Program-made: the position numbers and the translations under genes
Notes under the pieces: model-generated
Database searches by the model: none
Seen by the model: the letters and a program-made list of their open reading frames with translations, nothing else
What the model was told of the DNA's origin: nothing
Part shown: piece after piece, positions 56,938 to 64,000 of the stretch
Numbering within the stretch: the first letter of the stretch is position 1
Layout of the letters: every line of letters begins with the position of its first letter
NCBI GenBank assembly: GCA_022813625.1
Contig: JAKLMB010000025.1
Coordinates: 186,001 to 250,000 of the forward strand
DNA length: 64,000 nt
Reading direction: 5' to 3'
Origin: Aaosphaeria pasadenensis
Taxonomy: Eukaryota; Ascomycota; Dothideomycetes; Pleosporales

Positions 56938-57995
56938 TGTTTCTGAGAGCATATTATGTTTATTTGGAAAGTTAATAGTGATTAACGTCTGGGAGTCCTG
57001 GGAGTAAGTAGGCCTAGCGCATCGGTATCTGGCCTCCCATAGAACATTTGGGACGTGCTAATGCCTGTGTACAGCAAAGGGTCTCGTGCTCAGTATAGCC
57101 GCTGACACGCCTAACCTACATATCAACTGTTCCATCCATTCAAGAGATCATAAAGAAAGACGACGGGATATAGATATTCAATACTAGATCGAGTGGCAGG
57201 CTTCTGCGGACAGACTCCTTACTCAGTAATGTTATCAATTCTTAAAAAGAGTTGACGAAACAGTCGCAGCCTTATTAAAAACGCAAATCTTCTACAATAC
57301 ATACCAACCAGCTTGAACAAACCTATCCCACATGCTCCGGAATGTTCTTCCAGGCTTTACAAATGCTGAGCGTATTAGCGTGCAGATCTATATCAGGAAA
57401 TCCCACTCAGCGTGGGATGAACCCGTCCGGGGCTCTGTCACCTCCACGCTTTGTACCACTCCATCATATGCAGCAGTGAACACTGGTAGGTTGCGTGGCC
57501 TGTTCGATTGTTCGGACTCGGCCTTTGCCCAATGTATCTGGACTTGCGTCTTCGTGCGACGTAAGCATGGGTGTTGTTGGGATGGCTGGCATGTCTAAAT
57601 TGACTTCATGTCGACTCTCGACTCTTCCGGTATCTGGAGAGGGTTTATGGGCACAAGAAGATCTGAAGGACATCTAATCTAAATTCTTTTCATGTTAGCA
57701 ATTTGGATTTCATCACGATAATATACATCGACTCCCTTGGACATGGTACTGGTTGGTGAATGTTGGAGAGAGCGCAACGAACAGGCTACGTGGTGAGGTA
57801 AAATTGTTCCCCTACTTTCATTTCTGAAATTGTACGCAGTATACGTGGATATAAAACTGATTATAGAATGAGGGATGCATCCTGCTGCATCTACCGTGTT
57901 CGCTTGCAACAGGTGCAAGGTACAATCGGTGTCGCCAGCCCCTGTTGCGCGACGCTTCCCAAATGTACGGCTGTACCCTGTATTCACAAAGTCCG
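56938..57995. other. Intergenic region between convergent genes
   Basis: 1.06 kb between the hemerythrin gene (+) and the transporter (-). The frames seen at 57332-57598 and 57679-57999 have no supporting features. Confidence 0.45.
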
Positions 57996-59831
57996 TCATA
58001 GTTTACTCTTAAGATCTTCAATACTCCTAGGCCACGATCGTTTCCACTGGGGGTTCCTGTTCTTCCACCTGGCCCCTAGGCGTTGATGTACCTGCTGCAG
58101 CCCCCCAAGAGCGCCGGCTAGCAACATACCCGCGGTGACGAATAATATCAGAGGCATCCACTTCTGCAGACCATACGACCTCCATTGCACAGCAATGTCT
58201 TCATCGACAAGCCCTTGCCCAATGAAACCACCAGCGACATTTCCTGCCCCACGTGCTGCAGTGAATAGACCGAGCACAATGAGGATCTGCTCTCGGTCGC
58301 CGCTATCGCCAACAACCGTTCCTGCAAGGCGACTGCGCAGAATGCCGAAACCACCGGAAGACGCACCATACATCGTGGCAAATATGACAGATGCAGAAAG
58401 CGACTTCACTTCGCCCCAGTAGAGAAGGCTAGAAAGCCCACTTACAATCGTGCTCATTATGAGCGTCGAGTAGAACGAACTGCGATGATCTCTGCGGGCT
58501 CTTAATCAACATGAACATTTCCGCATTCTCAGTAAAGACTTACGCAAATAGTCCGAATCCGACTTGCCCAGAAGCCGTGGAAAGGTTGAACATGCTCAGT
58601 GCAATGGCGCCCTGCGCCGGAGAGTACTGCAGATCCGTGACGAACGAAGGGAGGTAGATGGCTGGTAGATTCAGCACGCACGCCTGAACAATCACCGAGC
58701 CACCAAGCAACCAAAACGAAGCCTTGGTCCAGAAGTCGTAGTTGCTCGATGACGGAGGATGCATCTTTTCGGCCTCGTGTAAATCCCCACGCTCGTTGAG
58801 GGGTATTCGATGGCCGACGCACAACAACGCGCCTGTCGTTAGAACCAACACCCCAGAACCGTAGACCAGTAACGTAAAGCGTTGTCCGGATGCGTGGAGG
58901 AGCTTTGAATAAACAGTCGGCATGAACGACCCGCAGAGCCCGGAAGAGCCGAACATGATCCCGTACGCAAAGCTTTGGCGCTTGTCAAACCACTCCGACA
59001 TCAGCACAATGATGGGCGCGGAGAGGAATCCAGCGCCCATACCGTAGATGGCGCCTTGTGTTGCAATTATCTGCCATGCCTTTTGAACCAATATGTCAGC
59101 ACAGGATCGAAAACTGTGGAGGCTGCGGCGGAGAAACTAGCTCCCGGGTGTAGCAGAACTGTATAAATCCCAGGCTGCTGTCCCCCTCCTGCAGCAGTAA
59201 AGCACGCCAGACAAACAATTGGACTCAAATGTTGTACCTTGCTTATTCAAGCCCTTTTCGGCACTAGCTCCTTTACACATATGGGAGAGGGATCTTACCT
59301 GGGTGGAAAACGAAGCCCCTATGCAGGCTACGACGCAAAACAGAAGGCCAGTCCACATCATCCGCCTATTGAACTGAGGATGCCGTTTCAGAAACAGAAG
59401 CAGCAGCGGCATCAACATCTGCAGGCAGCCATCCGATAGCACACCCGTCACAGCGAGAACCTTGACGCCTTTGAATGGTGGATGCGTGAAGTAGTACTCA
59501 CGGAAGACGCCGAAGCATGCTGGAAATCCTGTTTCTCGTTAGCACGATTTGGACAGGTGAGATTCGCCCTGCGAAGAATGCGTCTTGTACCCCAACTAAC
59601 AGCTTCGATGATGCTCGCCCCGAAAAGAAACACCCACGCCGCTCGGCCCCCGTCCTGCGGCGGCCACCCATCAACAACGACCTCTGTGAGCGGCGATGCT
59701 GACGACACAAACGTTCGCGATGACTCGCTCGAACACCGCGAATCCAGGTCTGGCACCGATAGGCCCCCGATCGCCTGCACTGAACTGGTCTTCGAGTCGC
59801 GATAGTATCGCACCAATAAGCGCTCCCCCAT
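57996..59831 (-). CDS. MFS transporter of the fungal monocarboxylate-permease (MCT) type
   Basis: Four exons (59831-59591, 59528-59299, 59079-58544, 58491-57996) encode 500 residues with about 12 membrane helices. The cytosolic N-terminus is Ser-rich. Helix 1 begins DGGRAAWVFLFGASIIEAVSWGFPACFGVFREYY, a form of the MCT signature. VLAVTGVLSDGCLQMLMPLLLLF and AWQIIATQGAIYGMGAGFLSAPIIVLMSEWFDKRQSFAYGIMFGSSGLCGS are typical MCT helices 2-5. GILRSRLAGTVVGDSGDREQILIVLGLFTAARGAGNVAGGFIG gives the second-half signature. It should move small carboxylates or related compounds across the plasma membrane with protons; the substrate is unknown. The second intron is about 220 nt, long for this window. I start at 59831; the open frame extends further upstream only with non-ATG codons. 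Confidence 0.88.
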
Positions 59832-62500
59832 CTTGGGTGAAGCCGTTTCCAAATGTGAGATCAGTCTCCCTTCTTGCAGGCCTGGGGGGTCGAAGTTCTA
59901 GGGACGACGGGAAGGAAAACAGAGCGAAGCAAAAGGCGCAATCACATTATCGAGCGATCGTGATTTCCATTTCTACATCCATCCACGACAAGATATACAA
60001 ATGAGCCATCGGACTGTGGCATGCGCGATTTGCATGCCGAGGTGGGAATCTGGAAAATGTTTCCTGGCCAGGGAACGTCATATGCACGTTGGCGACATTT
60101 GCAGAAAGCAGTGTCTAGATGTGCGTGTCAGATGGTGCCGGGATTCGTTGCACGGCGACCCGGATGGGCCCAGATCGAAATTCTGGGGCAGCAGAATTGT
60201 GCATTCCTTAACCCCTGAGCCGGATGCAGGCCGTGTGTATTGCCGGCGATAGGGCTGAAGCTAGCGTGAACTGACGGTAAATCAGTTGTTAATGGAGAAA
60301 AGGGTCTTGAAGATTGATTAGTATCGTAGGTTGCAAGGTCCTGCAATATCTTCCTTTTGGACTATATCTGAAGGTGAATGATACTTGCTTCCCTGACCTT
60401 TGAATATTGAACTCTAAAGACGCCCGATATCTCTACTCGCAACGCCATTTATCGATATAGATCCACGCAGTGCCTCTCATCGTCGCAAAAGTGAACTTAT
60501 CCCCAAACTATATCTACCCATAGAATGGTCCATATTGCATACTCAGAATTATATTATTGGAGCCTCGCTGATTGCAACAGACATTGGTTGCATCATTGAA
60601 GGAATTGCGTACGAAGTAGGGTCAGTGACTGTTCATGAGGCCTGTCGGTTTATTTGGGTGTGCGTAATAATTGAATAGATTCTGGCGATCATTGTCCTCG
60701 ATCTCTAACGTCCCAACTCTGGTTCTTCTGTGTCTCAAGCTCAACGGCCATGAAGCCTATATTCATAGTATCCACGCATTCGCCAGGCATTGCGCACCAC
60801 TGAATGACCTGATTGGGATCTGGACATATGCCTGAGACTCACCAACGCCTCTAATGTGATGTACTCTGACTCGAAGTCGACCTAACCTGTTCCTGCATCT
60901 CAATGCTGAACCTTGAGATGACGCATCTTGTCCGAGATGCCAAGAGCCAAATTGTTATATGATACTGTCTCCTCTCTGTTACATCCCTATACATTGGCAG
61001 CAAGGCTATCAAGGGCGTCTTGCGGGGTCCTATAGGAAGCGCTTCGGATTAGCGCTGGATACTCACGACACTGTGAGAACAATCGAATTGAATTTAATTC
61101 GGCGTAGTAGAAACTGGGCCACAGACCCTTGCTAGCTACCTAAGCTCGCTGCCGGGTGCTGTACCCTTCCCTACCACAACACACTCTTCAAACTCCTCTA
61201 GTGCGAAGTACATAAGATGCGCTGTACCATTCTGCCTAAGGTTACCGGTAATAACACCCCATATCAGTCTCTCTGGTGGTACAAAACTGCTTCAAAGGCA
61301 TTGGGAGAGTAATGTTGGCATAAAGAGCCGAAGGCGGACACAACACAGTCAGGCAGCTTGTTTTCTTAGTAGCAGCGGTGTTCGTGTAGGCGCCTTGTAC
61401 CCATTAAGGATCTGCATAATCGGAATGCTCGTAGTCTCAAGACCGCCGGCGCAATGAACCTTCGGGGACATGATAATTCGTACCAACTGACGATGGTGGT
61501 GATCTGTGTAGTGACATTACTGGGATTCTCGTCGACAAGGTCTGCATTCTCACCTGAGCCTGTAATAGTAGGTACTCCTGTCTAGCCAGTAGAGAGCTGA
61601 GGTATTTGTAATTGACATCACGGTCGGTCACGTAACCGTTATCACCGTTTGCCGCTGAGCAAGATACTCCCAGCCTTTCCGTGTCGCTGCATGTGACAGT
61701 GAAGTCTAAGAGGGTCACAGATGTACTATGTCTTTCTATCCTACGTCTTTTTGCCCTATATATACTCCGTATTTACGATACCTTTCATTAACGAACAGTG
61801 CTAACAGGTACCTTAGGTAGCCGGTTGGCCGAATTCCTTTTTGCGTTTTCTTTTTGACCTTTTGTGTTTGCCCCCCCGTGTTCGAACCTCAGTGGGGGCA
61901 CCTACTTTTACTCTTTCTTTCTTTTGCTTTTCTTTCACAATAGCAGAGGAGACACCAATGTTTCAATTTTGATTTTGCCTCTACGCTTGGCTCAGTGTCC
62001 AGGTTACAGGCCTGGGTAGGTGCAGCGTGCGTACATTCACACTGTGCGCTCTCTACCCTGTAGAGATGTCAGTGACGGAACAGTGCGCGGCGCATCGGAG
62101 AGAGATGTAATAACCGTTAATAAATGAGTCTGCAACCCTGCACTTAGCTCCTCTCGACCACCACACAGCATAATGATCACAGGGGAATGTGCTAGCACTG
62201 GAGACCTTTCTACTACCCAGAACGGTGAGACCTAGGAGCACCCAGGTCTAGTCTTTGGAGCTGCCTTGTATTATACTGGAATAGACGAGACTATTCAGAG
62301 ATTACGTATATGAACGCGGATAGATCAGGGCAGCTGAGGAGATTCGAGGGTCATCTATCTACCTTTCCTATCTATAGATTGCAAGCGGTGACCGTGACAG
62401 CCCTTACCATGGAGGCCCCTATACACATTGTTGTATGCCCACAGTCATGTCTTTTCGATATTGTACATAATTCCAGTACAGGAATATAAGGAAATTGACA
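59832..62500. other. Intergenic region without a gene
   Basis: About 2.7 kb. ATG frames of 62-102 codons occur (60001-60252 plus strand, 61718-61437 minus strand) but carry no domain. At 61870-61900 a C-run and G-run (TGCCCCCCC...GGGGGCA) bracket a TTCGAACC motif. Read on the minus strand it resembles the T-arm of a tRNA (GAGGTTCGAACAC), but a full tRNA is not present. ACCTTAGGTAGCC (about 61810) and CTACCTAAGCTCG (about 61137) form a distant 10-bp inverted pair. Confidence 0.4.
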
Positions 62501-64000
62501 GAATTACTATCTGTCGCGAGCCATACCATGGAATTATGCATCAAGGGGAGGTAGAAACGTGCCGGCTAAGGCCTGTCGTTTGTGCAGCTTAGGTATCCTC
62601 TCTGGTGATATTCCCTCCGGTGCATCAAAGTTCCGTGATTCGAGGACCTTCGATTGATGGGTTTCAAACGTGGCTACCCAACCCCACAAAAGTACCTGGT
62701 CTGCGGGCCTATGTTTTCGCAACCAAATTTCTCGCATTGCCCGACTTCAGCGCTGCAGACGCATCAGCCAATTTCGGCTTCACCTGGACCCCTCTTGAGA
62801 TCTGTATCTACTACCACCAGAGCTATTCCTTGAGCAGGTTGCGTACCTGTCCGCGCACCTGGTCAATGGAAATAATCACCAAGGACACCTTTCAGCTCGT
62901 CCACAGAGCCCGTCTGCAAGATCTGGACTCCTCTGAGGACCTCTAAGTTTCCGCGGTTGAGACAGGCTCTTTCAGGCTCTGCCCTGCGGATACATTTGCT
63001 TGTTGGGGGATCTACACCAGCCAAGCAAACGAGAACGACTCAGTAAGTACTCTTAGTGGCGGCGGGGTCTCGGACAATTCAGGAACTTGGTTAATGCCAT
63101 GTAGATTGAAAGGTCTTCATATTTTCGCACGAATTTAGCGTACAGCTCGAAGAAGAGTGTACCGGCAGTTTGCAACTCTGCAGGATCCTGAGGGCCGTCT
63201 TGTCCTGCGTCTGTTTGTCAAGACGCCGAGCGCGCATACACCTTTACCCCAACACTCACAACAAGGGCATCTCTCAACGAGTGCAGGAATCCACGACGGC
63301 ATCGAGCTCGTTCATTACCAGGGAGCTAGAACATCAAATTATCGATGCTTCTGCACATTCAAGTGGCGGGAACAGTTTTTCTTCAGGTAAACTCCAATGG
63401 GGCGCAAATATTGCGTGATGAAACCATGCGTTGACTTCAGAATGACAGAGCGCAGCCGATTTCGACGTCTCCATCGAAAGACCTTAAGCCCGCGAGAAAA
63501 CAACATTGAGATGCCATTGACCGAGACGGGGACATTCAGGAATGTAATGGGAAGAAATGCGATTTGTCAGAAGATGCTCGGCCTGCTTGCTGCTTGCTGC
63601 GTCCAGAACAACGGCAACTATAATGCAGGATCGGCACAGGAAAAGATTGCTGCTGCCACCACCCATATGCTGCTGCAGTTCATACATAAGATAGAGTGAC
63701 CTGCTATATATCGGAAAATTGCGGAAGCTTACAAGCAGACAAATGAATTCTCTACGTAACTGCTGGCAATCTCCCCAGCGGAAAAGTGCAGAATGGCTAC
63801 ATCACACCAGGGACCTTGCTCGACGATTATTATCAAAATCACACCGGGGTCGGAAGGAAAGGCATGCATTAATCTAGAACTGATCTTAGGGATAACGGCA
63901 GTTGCATGTTTCTGGCTTGTCAAAAGCTTTGAATCGAAGGGTCTATTTAGCATGGCCGCTCTTCGATACTGTCTTGGCTCTCTGTCCAAACGGGGATGTG
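62501..64000. other. Region of possible gene relics
   Basis: 1.5 kb with open stretches on the minus strand that look faintly protein-like. At about 63180-63050 there is TAGTLFFELYAKFVRKYEDL followed by SIYMALTKFLNCP. At about 62945-62865 there is RGVQILQTGSVDELKGVLGD. At 63989-63729 there is PFDSKLLTSQKHATAVIPK. They are in different frames with stops between them, and I could not join them with plausible introns. No family is recognised. This could be a decayed gene or chance; I do not call a CDS. Confidence 0.3.

Noticed and set aside
51960..59831. Possible catabolic cluster (amidase, reductase, hemerythrin protein, transporter)
   Set aside because: The genes have separate promoters on both strands and their families are common singly. 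Proximity alone does not support a shared pathway without co-expression data.

Overview
The window is nuclear DNA from a filamentous ascomycete (Pezizomycotina; a dothideomycete-like fungus is possible, but I cannot place it more precisely). The evidence is the gene structure and content: most genes are broken by 40-175 nt introns with GTNNGY donors, CTAAC/CTGAC-like branch sites and YAG acceptors. The families are typically fungal: a Zn2Cys6 regulator, DUF3405, DUF3176, DUF4360, a STAND/NACHT protein, a fungal MSF-type transporter and an S28 peptidase. I rebuilt 22 protein-coding loci by hand splicing. In every intact multi-exon model the exon phases sum to a whole number of codons.

Layout. 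1.3-11.3 kb is a housekeeping cluster: an OSBP/Osh6-type lipid-transfer protein (-), nicotinamidase (-), cytochrome c oxidase subunit 4 (+), the KEOPS subunit Cgi121 (-) and a Zn2Cys6 transcription factor (+). 13.2-19.1 kb holds a secreted S28 peptidase (+) and a DUF3405 type II membrane protein (-). 19.1-25.2 kb is a 6.2-kb gene desert with a purine-rich tract, many simple repeats, a recurring TACGGAGTA motif and relics of inverted-repeat elements. It ends in a 12-unit, 15-nt tandem repeat lying 17 nt before a broken NACHT (NLR-like) gene at 25.2-27.2 kb.

28.3-43.6 kb is again gene-dense: a tiny Met/Lys/His-rich protein, cytosolic PheRS alpha, a Tim17-family membrane protein, an acidic protein of unknown function, a DUF3176 membrane protein, a 182-bp TA-flanked MITE, a zinc-type alcohol dehydrogenase-like oxidoreductase and a kinesin-8. 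44.5-59.8 kb holds a secreted DUF4360 protein, MsrA, a GFA-family zinc protein, an amidase-signature enzyme, an NAD(P)-binding (NmrA/SDR-like) protein, a hemerythrin-domain protein and a monocarboxylate-type MFS transporter. 59.9-64 kb has no gene I can support.

The genes are independent fungal transcription units. I see no biosynthetic cluster, no CRISPR array, no rRNA and no convincing tRNA. The strongest observations for follow-up are the Tc1/mariner-type MITE and its possible diverged relatives, the NLR pseudogene (one missing base, collapsed ankyrin tail, repeat in its leader), a GC-AG intron in COX4, and the small three-exon gene at 28.3 kb. I did not find a clearly new biological system.
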